Source: Steinernema hermaphroditum
Taxonomy: Eukaryota; Nematoda; Chromadorea; Rhabditida; Steinernematidae
Assembly: GCA_030435675.1 (NCBI GenBank)
Contig: CM059624.1
Location: 7,526,769-7,590,768, forward strand
Direction: 5' to 3'
DNA length: 64,000 nucleotides
Under the pieces are notes generated by a model. The model was not told the DNA's origin, searched no databases, and saw only the letters and a list, made by a program, of their open reading frames with translations. Position numbers and translations under genes: made by a program. Below, one piece after another: positions 1 through 11,700 of this stretch; within the stretch, counting starts at the first letter, position 1, and every line of letters starts with the position of its first letter.

Positions 1-885
1 AACGCCGAGGGAGAAGTGGCGCGTCTTGGAGATACCGAGGGGGCTCCCGTGCGGGCTGCTTCCGGCAACTCCCATTGTCCGTCAGTTCGTTTTCACTCTT
101 CTGTCGCCATTGAGGGGCTTTTCTGCAACACTTTTGTCAATTAATCACCATATTCCGATCGCTTCGTCAGGCAATAGCTAGAGGGACAACGCAAATGCAC
201 TTCTTTTGTTCACTGCTGGGGTTAATGAATCAGCGAGGAGACGTAAAGAAGCAGAGTGAAGGAAACAGCACGTTTCGTCAAAACAGCTGATCGCCGCTCG
301 CGTCTGAACTTTACCATTTGCCTTCTACCGTATCAGTTTTCAGACAATTCTGCGTTTGAATCTAGACGTCTGGAAGCTTCGGCGAGCGGGCGCCTTTCGC
401 TCACTATTTCGTTCGCCCAGGGCTAATGGCGTTTCGGACGTCAGATGCGCTGTGCTGATTTCGCGAACGGTCGGCGTGTCGGTTTCGTCGCTGCGAGACC
501 GCGCAAAATCGATGCAGCAACGCGTCGCTCTGCGGCGCTTTGACACGCGTTCGTGCTCTGACGTTGCTCGCGCTTTTAGTTGTCTCTCGTGAAGGGAAGG
601 CGGTCTTCGCCTTACTTCTGTTCTCGCATGTGACTACAGTCCTTGCGATGTTCTGTCGGCTAAACGTTGCCAGGCCCTACTGTTTCGGGTTGCAGCAGCT
701 CATAAGATCGATTGTTGCGAATTTGGCGTTGTGGCTCTCTGCCAGTTAATCGATCTTTAGTCATTGTTTAATTTCCATCTTGTCGACGTCGCGTTTCATT
801 TCGTAACGACGCAATGCGCTGTGCACTTCGATATGATCTAACCGCGCTGGCTAATTTCAGGCTGCATTAAAAGAAGCAACTGAAC
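1..885. other. 5' flank of Rab1; no gene seen
   Basis: No conserved coding signal is visible on either strand; the open frames here are short and overlap one another. An acceptor-like TTTCAG ends at about 860, 25 bases before the Rab1 start, and could be a trans-splice site or the end of a 5' UTR intron. A TACCGTA heptamer lies at 326-332. Confidence 0.5.
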
Positions 886-1973
886 ATGGCCGCTACCATG
901 AACCCAGAATAGTAAGTTTAATCATCGCGTGATGAATCATTCATTGTGAATTTTCTAGTGACTACTTGTTCAAACTGCTTCTGATTGGCGATTCCGGTGT
1001 TGGAAAGTCGTGCTTGCTCCTTCGATTTGCCGACGACACCTACACGGAATCCTACATATCAACGATTGGTGTGGACTTTGTATGTCAAAAGAAATATCAA
1101 AGGCAAAATTACTCATTGCTTCCTTTTAGAAGATCCGCACGATTGAGCTAGAAGATAAGGTTATCAAGCTGCAGATCTGGGATACCGCCGGTCAAGAACG
1201 GTACTGCGAACCCTTCGCCTGTGTATTCTTATGTTGCTGTTTTTAGTTTCCGCACGATCACGTCAAGCTATTACCGCGGTGCGCACGGCATCATCGTGGT
1301 GTACGACATCACTGATCAAGTATGCTTTTGCTGCAAAATACTGTTACTAATTTGTTGTACCCTCCAGGAATCGTTCAACAACGTGAAACAGTGGCTCCAA
1401 GAGATCGATCGATATGCCTGTGAAAATGTGAATAAGCTCTTGGTGGGCAACAAGTGCGACCTGAATAACAAACGTGCTGTAGAGCACAACATCGCCAAGG
1501 TAATAGCTGAACAATTTCCTAATGCATCACGTCACCAAACCATTTCATACGTATATGATCATGTGACCTGCTGTAGTTTTCTGATGAGTCATCCCATGCA
1601 GCAGTAGTGCGTTTCAAATTGAAAGCTTTAGATTACGATTGTCAATGATAAGTGGAACTGTTTGAAATGGCATTTGTTATAATGACGCAGCCCGTTGTAC
1701 GACAGTGCTTAATGGTTCTGATTTAGGAGTACGCGGACCAGCTGGGAATCCCGTTCCTTGAGACTTCGGCAAAATCATCGACTAATGTGGAACAGGTACT
1801 TATAACCTTTACCCCTGTGTAAGAAATCATGGTGTTGTTTTCAGGCATTCTTGACAATGGCGGGTGAGATCAAAAACCGCATGGGACCGCTTCAGCAGGC
1901 CGGAGCCCCGTCGTCAGTTCGCATTGGGCCGTCGCAACCAGTTCAGGATAAGAAGTCCGGAGGATGCTGCTAA
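886..1973 (+). CDS. rab-1: Rab1 small GTPase
   Basis: Small GTPase that drives ER-to-Golgi vesicle tethering on membranes. Seven exons: 886-911, 959-1079, 1130-1200, 1247-1319, 1368-1499, 1727-1795, 1845-1973. They give 206 residues, matching the usual Rab1 length of about 205. Visible motifs are the P-loop GDSGVGKS, the switch I stretch STIGVDF, the switch [10 protein letters not shown], the guanine-specificity motif NKCDL and ETSAK. The effector region [20 protein letters not shown] is typical of Rab1 rather than Rab8 or Rab10. The protein ends in a CC pair, the site of double geranylgeranylation. The first codons read [16 protein letters not shown]; the start is the first in-frame ATG after the TTTCAG acceptor at about 860. 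All introns are GT-AG and, apart from the fifth (227 bases), are around 50 bases. A pseudogene is unlikely because every motif is intact. Confidence 0.96.
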
Positions 1974-2403
1974 ATGATTGACTAATTAATTGTAATTACA
2001 TTTACAAAACAAACATTCGGTTTTATTTATTTCTTAGCATAGAGCTCCAACCACCGAGCCTAGGAACCGGGGTGTTCGTCGGCCTTGGCGGTTTGTAAAT
2101 TACGCGCCGTAAGTGATGTATCTGGTTGTCCTAATCCTATCCTTGTCTGTATCCCCCTCGATGATGGCGAAATTCGTTATATGGTTCCTTTTATAAATAT
2201 ATCGCTGTTTGACGCGTGTTCTTTCTGTTTTTTTTTGTCTCGTACAACAAACGCGGCGTAGGAACTGGATTTCTTCCAGGAGGGGCGTTCAGGAGATCTC
2301 GATCTGATCTGCAGAGCCGGATGCCGCTTCCGTGAAGGAACGCCACTGATGGCGACTTCAGTGGAAGGTCTGCTGAGAGAGTGGGCGCGACGCGATTTGG
2401 GTC

Positions 2404-4383
2404 ATGCGATCCCTACACGGTGTTGCGGTACTTTTTTTGTTGCCGTCGATACTGGCGTGCACAGATTTTGTTTTCGTCATCGATGGTGCCTCGAAGGGCT
2501 TCCAGGTACGGCACTAGGTCAGTTCCTCAGAGGAGCACCGCTTTCAGGGCGACACGGACCTGCTAATCTGTCTGGTAGACGGAATAGATGTTTCCCCTCG
2601 AGGACACCGCTTGGCTCTCGTCGAGTACGGAGCGCAGTCGGCAAAGGCGTCCAAGTGGCCGAAGTTTCTCTTCAAGCACATCAAGGTTTGTCGACACGCT
2701 AGTCGCCGAATCCCCAGGGAGTCGTGTGGCCTGTGGTCTTCTAGAGCATCGCGAGTCAAATGAGGGAAATGCGCCCATTTTCGAGATGTTGGAAGGAAGT
2801 TGTATGAGTCTAGACAGTCTGCCACAGATATACATGTCGAGACGGTCTAGACATTGTTTGCAGCAGTGATTGAAGCAACAGATCGCTTAGGCACTGTCTC
2901 CAGATACAATGTAGACACCAGCCAAATCAACTCTCTCTTAAGGCGCGCTGCCACCGTAGTCGCTCGCGTACAGTAATCACAATTCTTGCACCCTCTGATC
3001 CGTCTGTATTTCTTCACTTACTCCGATAAAACTGAATCTGTTGGGCAACTTTGTCACCTTTAGAGTTCTCCTCAAGCGGTCAGTGCGCTTCGACGTTTTC
3101 CTCGCTTCGAGGGTCCATCCGACGCTACCGGCGTCCTCGAAATCATCGCGAACGAGGTCCTCCCGCTCCGCCAGTCACCGGAGGTCCCGTTCGTTATCGT
3201 TCATCTCTCCGACGGCCGCTTCAACGGCTCCGATCCTCGGATCGCGAATTTGTCCGCCCTCCTTGCACGCCAAGCCAACGTCTACGTCTTCTCCGCCGCC
3301 TCCGCTCGCGATGTCGACGTGTGAGTCCCCGCAGGACTCGAAGCGAGTTCCCCTTTGTCTTCAGGAATGCACTCGCCGCCTTTTCGGGGGGAAATCGGAG
3401 CCGAGTGGTCGTTGGAGGCGACGTCCACGGCAAAATGCTCAACGCGCTCCGACAGTTTCTGAAATGCGAAGCCGTCGAAGAGACGCCTCGGAGGAAACCG
3501 AAGGTAAACTCGTTCGTCGACTCGGCGATCTCGAGGACGACCCCCAGGACGACGAAGGCGTCGTCGACCTCGAAGGGTCCGAAGGCAGACGAGAAGAAGG
3601 CCACCCAGAAGGAGTGAGTTCCGCGCGTCTTTTCCAGTTTCCTCTTCTAGAAGCCTTAAGAACAAGTTCTACTTTAACTCGACCACCACCACCACACCCA
3701 AAAGCACGACGACCACGACCACGACGACTCCGAAGCCATATACCGGGAAGCCAGGTACCTTCGAGGGCGCCCGCCTACAGTATCGCCCTCTCAGGATGCC
3801 AGAGCGACATCGTCCTGCTCCTCGACCTCTCGGGAGGCGTGCGCGACAAGAGAGACGTCTATGTGCGCCTGGCGACGGAGCTCGTGAAAGCGCTGAAGAT
3901 TGGACCCTTCGACACGCAGGTGGGGGTGGTGCGCTTCTCGGGTCCGGGACGGACGGAGTCGCAGTTCCACCTGAACAAGCATGCGGAGCTGGAGCCGATG
4001 CTCCAGGAGATCGAGAGCATCGAGGCGATGGGAGGTACGACGCGCACCGGAGAGGCGCTCCTCTTCGCCGCCGAGGAGTTCGCCGAGAAGTACAACGCGC
4101 GTCCTAAAGCCGACCGTTCCGTCGTCGTCTTCACCGACGGACACTCTCAGGTGGGGATTACGGTAGCCGTCGGGGGCTGAAGAGCGGTTTGTAGGACGAT
4201 CCGACGGAGCCGGCCAGGGCGCTCCAGCGGAAGGGGGTCCACGTGTACGCCGTGGCCGTGGAGGACACTGAGGTGGACCCAGATACGGAACAGCTCCTGA
4301 CGATCGCCTCGGACAAGCAGTCCTTCTTCTTCGCGAAGGAGTTCTCCCACCTGAAGGACAAGCTGGTGCGCAGGAATTGCTGA
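2404..4383 (+). CDS. Secreted protein with two vWFA domains
   Basis: I read nine exons (2404-2505, 2548-2685, 2745-2798, 2851-2967, 3064-3320, 3365-3613, 3651-3754, 3795-4150, 4195-4383) that keep frame and give 521 residues. Residues 1-18 are a signal peptide. A first vWFA fold covers about 20-290 (FVFVIDGASKGF at its start). A Thr-rich linker with TTTTTPK-type repeats lies at about 306-335. A second vWFA fold covers 341-520 (SDIVLLLDLSGGV, then GGTTRTGEAL and VVVFTDGHSQ). The second domain keeps Asp350 and Ser352 of the metal-binding DxSxS motif but has Gly for the last Ser; the first domain keeps Asp27 only. Such proteins act in extracellular adhesion or matrix, and nematodes have many. 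Exon 3 to 5 borders are the least certain. No close ortholog is recognised. Confidence 0.8.
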
Positions 4384-4917
4384 ACTTCAATAGAATTTTT
4401 TATTCTTTCTTTTATATTAATATTAAAATCTTGTTATATTTACAAAGGTGACCATTGTGGATAAACTATCCTCTAACTCTGAATCGTGTTTGGGCGACGC
4501 TCTAACCACAACTCTACGGCGAGATGACTATCGGGAAATACAGTTCACACGGGAAAAGAGTACTTTTGAGGAGAAAGAGTATGAGCGAGGCACACATCGG
4601 AAAGAATAAATACTTCAATGTGTGACGAAAGAATCGTTGTGTTGACTATTAGTACAATGGACTGGAGGAACAAACTATGTACAACGACACATTAGCGATG
4701 AGGAGACGAGAAACAGCGAAGGATCTTAGAAGTCCTACTGATATATCCGATTTAGTACCCGCAAAATCGAGAGACTCAGAAGAAGGACGGAGCACAAATC
4801 TTACACAATCTACAAGTGGAAAGTCTACACTCTCATAAAAATATAGAATTCTTATTAATAGGAGCTGTATACAACAAAACTCACTCTCAATTAATAGATA
4901 TACACAACAGAAAATGG
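4384..4917. other. Convergent 3' intergenic spacer
   Basis: This is an AT-rich spacer between the 3' ends of the vWFA gene (+) and the ELM2-SANT gene (-). An AATAAA is visible on the plus strand near 4606, about 220 bases after the vWFA stop. No open frame with coding character is seen. Confidence 0.6.
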
Positions 4918-7900
4918 TTAAACTTGCGACTTCTGATCGAACATCATCATGTTATGAGCCGATGCGTTTTGGAGCTGCTGCAGAGCGGAACTATGCATCT
5001 GTGGGTTGCTCATAAGATTGGCGAACAAGTCGGCGTTGAGGAGACCAGCTTGAGAGGTAGCTGCAGCAGCTGCTAATGGCCCGAACCTGGAGAGAGCTGC
5101 TGCGGACTGACGGGCAGCCATAAGAGCGGCATCGAAGTTATTCAGAAGCCCCGGAGGAACACCAGCCGCTGAGGGAGAACCGGCAGTGAGGTTGAACGGA
5201 TTAGGGACATTCGGTTGTGACTGTCGTTGAACTCCCATCGACGATCCTTGCGGCTGTTGTGACTGTGGAGTCATTCCTCCTCCTTGCTGCTGATTCTTCT
5301 GGGCCAACGCTTCAGCTTCAGCACGAGCTTTCATTGCATGTGACTTCATGTGAGCGTTGAGGGACTTCACCTTCTCGAAACGCTTATCGCACAGCCGACA
5401 ATGGAAAAAGCCGTCCGCTGAGGGTTGCGCTCCCTTCTTCACAGCAGCGCGGGGAACCTAAGCACCAACGATTAATTTGGATCAGATACATTTAAATCTC
5501 ACGTGTTTCTGGGTTAGTGAAGACAAGCCACCAACGCTCCCGGGACCGGCTCCAAGAAGAGAGATGGAATCTGGGCTGGAGGCTGGGTTGGAACCAGTGG
5601 AGCCGTTCACATTCACTTGGAGAAGCATGCTTGGGGAGTGCATGCCAAACGCTGCGAAAGGTCCGTTGTTGCTTGATTGCGGCGGGGTCACCATCAACGG
5701 TTCGTTTTTCATCTGTTGACGTTGATGTTGCTGATGCCAATACGAGAAGCCATTGTTCTCGTCCAATTGGCCACTACGCTTGCGCAGCGGACTAACAGCA
5801 GAAGCAATGGCAGCCAGCTTATCACTAAACATAAATCAATTACATAGGTTTTCATCGTTTATATTTACCTTTCCTCATCATTGATCAGAGCTTGATCACT
5901 GTTCATCATAAATGAGGGATTTGTGGCATCTGACTCGGCATCGGAGGTCATGTCAGAGTCTTCACAGGTACCAACTTGTTGTGCGACAGGAGGTAGTTCT
6001 TCAACTCCGCACATCTACGATAACTGTAGATTAACAACAAAACACACATTCGTTACCTGCTGCTCTAGCAACTGACGCTTTCGACGCAGGTTACGCAGTT
6101 TACGATAGTCATCAGGACAAGCCTTTTTCCATGTGTAGTAGAATTCTATAAGCTGTTTGACTGATTTGTTTCCCATTTCATTTGCCATCAGATGGAAGTC
6201 CTTCTCTGTACTATAGATAGCGTCTTGGAACCGCTGGATGTCTTCGGGGCTCCAGTATTCAGTGTCGAGGTAGGTGCTGTTGAATATAATCGGGTATTGG
6301 ACCCAATCCAGAGTGTCCGAGCGCATTAGATCCATCACTGAGGACTGGATGTTTCCTTTGTTTTCCATAAGGAGGTGGAGGGCTAATTCCTTGTTGCGCC
6401 CAGGGCGAGGGACAGCCTTACTGTTGCTGAGTGCTTCATAGGCAGCCACTGAAATTCAGCTCATCGGCAATCGCTTTCATAACCTCGATTACCTGCACTT
6501 TGCGGAAGATGATCAATGAGCTGACAATCAAACACGCATTCATCCCGATCTGGAATAGCGTCACGTTCCAGCTGGGTGATTTCACGATCCTTCCATTTCT
6601 TGACACGTGCTTGGAAGTTTTTCCCCAAATTGATGTGACTAGAAAATACTATGTTATGTAAATCCAAGGTAACAATGCATACGGAGTAGCATCAATGTGC
6701 ATGGGTCCTTCGAGGTATTCATAGTAACTGCTGTCAGAGACCGAAGACAAGGTAGATAGTTTGCGATTTCTGTCCAAAGAACGACTTCCATCTGCTGACA
6801 TCGAGGAGAACTTTCTAAACGATTTATATTAGGGATGCTATATGCAGCATAGAGGACGACACCAGCATGGCAGACAATGAATCACTATAACCGTAAACAA
6901 CAACGTCCGAGTAAATCAATCCGAATAGAGCTACGGAGGAAGGCCTTTGAAGTTCAAGGTATGAAGAAATGACATGAAGACAATATGCGTCGTTGAAAGC
7001 AATTTCTGCCTAAGCCTTTTCATAGTCGATACTAATCCGTAAAAGCCTTTCGACACTTCATTACCGTAACTAGCGTTTTTTCTCGAATGGCAAAGCATGT
7101 CGCGTTCGCAGAAATATGGTAAGAACGTACCTCAACTGGCTCAAATCCCTTGCACTCAGGGGCATCGATTTCGTGGACGTTTCTGAGTCTTTCCGCAGAG
7201 CTTCAAGCTCAGCGGCAAAGGCAGCCTTTCCTCCATCTGAGGAACTTTCGCCAGCAAGGAAGAGTCCATTCTTCCGCTGAGGGCCAGCCGCTCCGGGGGA
7301 TGCTGTCAGCTCAATTGACTCCTTTCTTTCCGAGCCTGTAAAAGGCGGAGAAGACTGAGCTTCGTCGTTAGGTTCGTCCTCGCTGATGACCAATCTGCAA
7401 GTGGTGCAAAATGAGAAATAAAGTCGGTCGGCATTGCAAACCTACCTATCGTCATCGTCATATGAGTCGCGCCGCTCTATTTTGACTTCAGGTTTCTCAC
7501 TTTCGGTCTCATCCGCAAAATGCACGGTGGACATTTTCTTCGCGCGCTTCACTGGCGGTGGAACCACATCTTCGTCATCTGGCTCGTCCTTTTTGTCGTT
7601 CTTGTTGAATTCGCCCAGATTCTTCGCCAGTTTCCAGAAGAGCCCACTTCCGTTACGCATGGGGCTCAGAATTGGCGGTGGGGTGTAGGCGGATCCCAAA
7701 CCAGCCGTACTGTATCGGCCTTGACGCAGCTGACTGTTGTAGCGATTCAGCGGCTGCTGACGTTGCATGGACTTCCGGCGAATCAGCATCATCGAGTCCG
7801 TTTCGGACGACGAAGCGGCGCAGTTGACTCCGGCGGCGCTGAAGCTGCGGTTTTTTGCGTCTGCCATCGCGTCTTCTGCCTCCACGGCGCCATTTGACGT

Positions 7901-7921
7901 CATGAACGCGCCTCCATTCAT
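4918..7921 (-). CDS. ELM2-SANT and C2H2 chromatin protein, MIDEAS/SAEG-1-like
   Basis: Probable subunit or partner of a class I histone deacetylase complex in the nucleus, by family. Eight exons (7921-7446, 7394-7131, 6814-6683, 6638-6493, 6448-6057, 6014-5869, 5824-5503, 5457-4918) sum to exactly 806 codons. Residues about 287-390 form an ELM2 domain (HINLGKNFQARVKKWKDR onward). Residues 403-449 form a SANT domain (EYWSPEDIQRFQDAIYS, then SVKQLIEFYYTWKKA). A C2H2 finger is at 646-666 (C646, C649, H662, H666). The N-terminus is acidic and low in complexity, with a basic KRAKK patch. The tail is rich in Gln, Ala and Met. ELM2-SANT plus a C2H2 finger is the layout of MIDEAS/TRERF1/ZNF541 and, as far as I recall, of nematode SAEG-1. 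The ATG lies one base after a TTTCAG, which suggests trans-splicing. Confidence 0.85.
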
Positions 7922-8771
7922 GCTGAAACGAAAACTCCGATTAGTCCGCAAAAAAGCGAAAATAAAAACCGCGTAAGGGGAGACGGGGGAGACCACATGG
8001 GGAAGAGGATGGACGAAGACTGAAGCGCGCGGAGACTTCGTGGGAAGACGCTGTCTGTCTGTCTCGATTCGAATCGTCTTTTCGGCGATTCTGTCGCGAT
8101 CGATAAAAACGCGCCAGACCCTCCACTTTGTACATTTGTTGTTATTCGCGCCGCCGTGCACAATGCAGCGACGCCTGTAGTCTAGCGTGCTCGTCTCCGG
8201 GAAACCGGAAACCACGGCTGTTCGGAGGTTGTTTTGCTGCTGCAGATACAGTTCCGAACACACAAATGGAATCGTAAGCGGCGGCGGCAGAATGCACTTT
8301 TGGCGCCGTAATCCAGGATTACGCAACGAAAACGGGGGACACTCTCTCGGGCGATTGGAAATTGTGATCGAAAGGAGCATCTGTCATCCGTATACCATAA
8401 AGTTCGTGCAAAACGTTGTTGATCGCGCGCGCTGCTGCGATAGGCGACGACGTGCGCGCCTAAAGCGAGTTGAAGTTGCGTGTGAGCGCAGTTGTTATCT
8501 TCCCGGGTCAGCGCTCTGTCTCCAGCGCCGTCGCGGTTTCGGTATTTTGGACGCTGCGAAGGAGCTGCACCCACGTGACGTCGTAAATTCTTGTGGATGC
8601 CGCGGTGAGCTGCAAGCGGAAATCACAAAAGGGCCGGCGGCGAGAGGCGCCGGAGATAATGGGTTAACGACCCATCCCGCTTTTATCTGTCCAGGGAACT
8701 ACGGTTATCCACTTTCCTTGGGATGGTGACTAATCTCAAGGGGCGGCGCTACTGCTCCGGACGACCAGAGA
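7922..8771. other. Intergenic, ELM2-SANT promoter and end of unknown gene
   Basis: This lies between the start of the ELM2-SANT gene and the stop of the long minus-strand YG/Q-rich gene. Overlapping open frames on both strands have no recognisable domain. I see no RNA gene or repeat. Confidence 0.5.
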
Positions 8772-11700
8772 TTAGAGCTGCTTGGGGCCATCTACAGCTG
8801 TGCGCGGAGGCAACCTGTTTCGAAAGGGTTAAAAACGGGTAAACAACCGCTGAAAGAACGCCTGGGGGAGAAACTGAGGGAGGCGAAGCTGGGGAGGAAC
8901 GAGCAAAGTACCTTTTCACGGACGTCGACTGTTCCATCGACGCTTTCCGTCCTACTACATCGAGGGTGTTCAGAACCTCTAAGAGAGACTCTGGTTTGCC
9001 TCTGCTTTTCCAACGACATTTCTTCGCCGTTGGCGACGAAAAGCTCGTAGTGGGCTTTTCGGGACTCGAACTAAACCGAAAAGTTACAGTAATGTAACGG
9101 TGTTTTGAGGGTTTTGGGGAAGCGATCGTCGGTTGGAGTAGGAATGGTCGCGGAAAGTACCTGTAGTCGTGGGCGGCTGACATCTTCCGAGAGGTGCTGG
9201 GGAAGTGGTTCGACGAGGTGTCCATCGAGTCACGCGCCGAGGCGCTCGCGGAGCAGTCGACGGCGAGGGAGTCGAGGCGTTCGGAGTTCGAGGCGGCGTC
9301 GGCGTTCGCGTAGAGGGAGTTCGACGCTCCGCCGACGTTCCCAGAGGAGTCGCCGGAGCTGGAGCTCGGGGCTGCAGCGGTCATCTGACGGGGCGCGTAT
9401 CCACTTTGCTGGTATTGCTGCTGCTGTTGCTGCGGATGGGGAATCGGGTGGTTCGGCGAGTGACCGTAGTGGTGAGGTTGCTGGTGAGGAGGTTGGAGTC
9501 GGTTCGAATTGGGGTATAGATCGAGCTAAAACGGGAGAGATTAGCGGATCGGAAGCCCCGAGAGGCGAGGTCGGGGAATATGCAAATGCGGAGTAATAAC
9601 ACGCATAAGCGATTCCGACGTCGTCCTTGGCGACAGCCAACGGGCGACGGGAATAACACGCGAGGAAATGGCCCTGCGGGTTGCAGGCGCGGGTCCGAGT
9701 AGGGCCCCTGCAAGAGTACACCGGCCATTAGCAGCGGATATCAGAGGCGACGGGTGTTTTCGATCGATCGGTTTGATTGATCACGGCGGTCGCCGGAGGC
9801 GAAGAAGCTGCGATGGCAACAGTTGGGCGCACTTTAGGCGTTCAAAGAGCGCGTGTGCGCATTTGCATTTACCGCACAGCTTCGTCTCTGCAAACAGTTC
9901 CTCCTCCGCGTCACCCCACCGCGCTTCTCCGCCGTTTCTTGTCTCGCTGTGGCTTTCTGTTGTGACGCGCACGCGACAGACGAAGGACACTTCGATAAAC
10001 AATCGCTCCTCGATTATGCAATCCGACGCTAATATGAAAAGTGATTATGCGGCTAGGATGTTGACATGGCGCGCTGGGGCGACATGGAGGGACCCGAAGC
10101 AGCCACTATGATAAAACTCCCACCTGACTGAGATGGAAGGAGCACCGCACGAGGAGAGTAAACAACTTTTTTTCCGCAGCGACAGTGCAATCGCATTGAT
10201 CGCGCGAAGAATGGGATCGCTTCGGTGCTGCGAGGGTACGGTAAGCTTACGTGGTAGTTACTGTCGGAACAGTTATCCCCTTGGTAATCGGCCTCTCTTT
10301 GTTACAGCGGCGCCCCGAAAATGAAACTTTTCGCCAACGACCGCTGCACGATCTAAAAAACGAAGACGACCCTGACCAGAGCGAAAGGTCAGCGCGCAGT
10401 TGATTGGTGAACTTCTAGGAGAAACTCCGGCGGCATGGACAACCACTCCGTGACCCTAATTGGTAATCTGCGCCTCACTAATTCATCGTCGGCACTTGAA
10501 GCGTGCATGGATAAACGCTCGAAAGCGTTCCGTGAGGGGCGCCCGCGCGGTTCGTTTTCGTTCGCTTCTTATCGCGGGCGATCGCGAAGAAAACGATCGA
10601 AATCGGCGAAAAGGGCAAAAATGCGTCGATCAGTCCCTCCGCAGCCGCAGCCGGCGACGTCAACAGCGTCGAGCGAGCAAAACACCACCTGACCCCGATC
10701 ACATGGGCGATCCAACTGTTGCAGCCGAAGACGGCGGGTCCCGCCGCGAACGGAACGGCTGGCGGGTTGCAACACGACGACGAAAAAACAATTAGGACTG
10801 CAGGCGTCTGGCCGGGCGGAGGGAGCGCGGGGGGAGGGACGCCGAAATTGCATGCAAAAGCAATTTTGCTCTTAGCAGCGGCGACGGCGCTTCTGCAGCC
10901 AGACGGCCTTCTCCGATGGCGGCGGCGACGTCGTCAACACACAACACACAAAAACAACGTCCGAATTGGGGCCGCGGCGGCCTCGCCCCCCGGATAGGCC
11001 AAACATCAGTCGGCAGAAATATTCACGAAAAACAAAATCCTCGTATCGCAACGCGCAAAGCCGTAATCAAGAGGACGGCAACGTGCCACTGCGTGTAATA
11101 GAGCACGAAAACAGAAGTACACCACTAAGGACGCCGCGGATTACTGTCACGTTCCCCGAGGGAATCGGGTCCCCGGTGCACTTTCCCGGCACCTGGCCGC
11201 GTGCCAGCGTGCTTCCGAGACACGGCGTCATCCGTTACCGCGCGGTGATTGATGCCCCGGACCCTTTTTGCACACTCCGCGCATTCCCCTCATACTTGCA
11301 CACATAATCGAATTTTTTGGCGCGCCGAGTTCGCGCAAAAGCCGAACAGCTGACAACGGCGCTAACCATGTGTCGCCAAAGTGCATCCGCTTCGCCTTGG
11401 CTTTCGGTTTCGCTTTCGCTCATAACGCCAAATCGAATTAATTCCCCAGCCGCAGTCCGCTTCGTCACCCTAAGACGGCAAAAATTGGTGTCAAACGCGC
11501 GCTGATCCAAAACAAAGAGCACCCCTTACCGTAATCCGTCAACGTACCGAAAAGGGGACCTAGCTGAGCGCGATGGGATCCAATTTGACGGCGCCTTACT
11601 GGCGATTAATTGCAGTGCCGAAGGATTTGGGTCCTGAGGGGACCAAAACAGCGCGCCGCGGCCACACGCGACGGTGGGCGCCGGAGGCCACAGGTGAGCC

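Noticed and set aside
3051..3665. Alternative long frames on both strands through the vWFA gene
   Set aside because: They are shadows; only the spliced reading restores two vWFA folds with matching phases.
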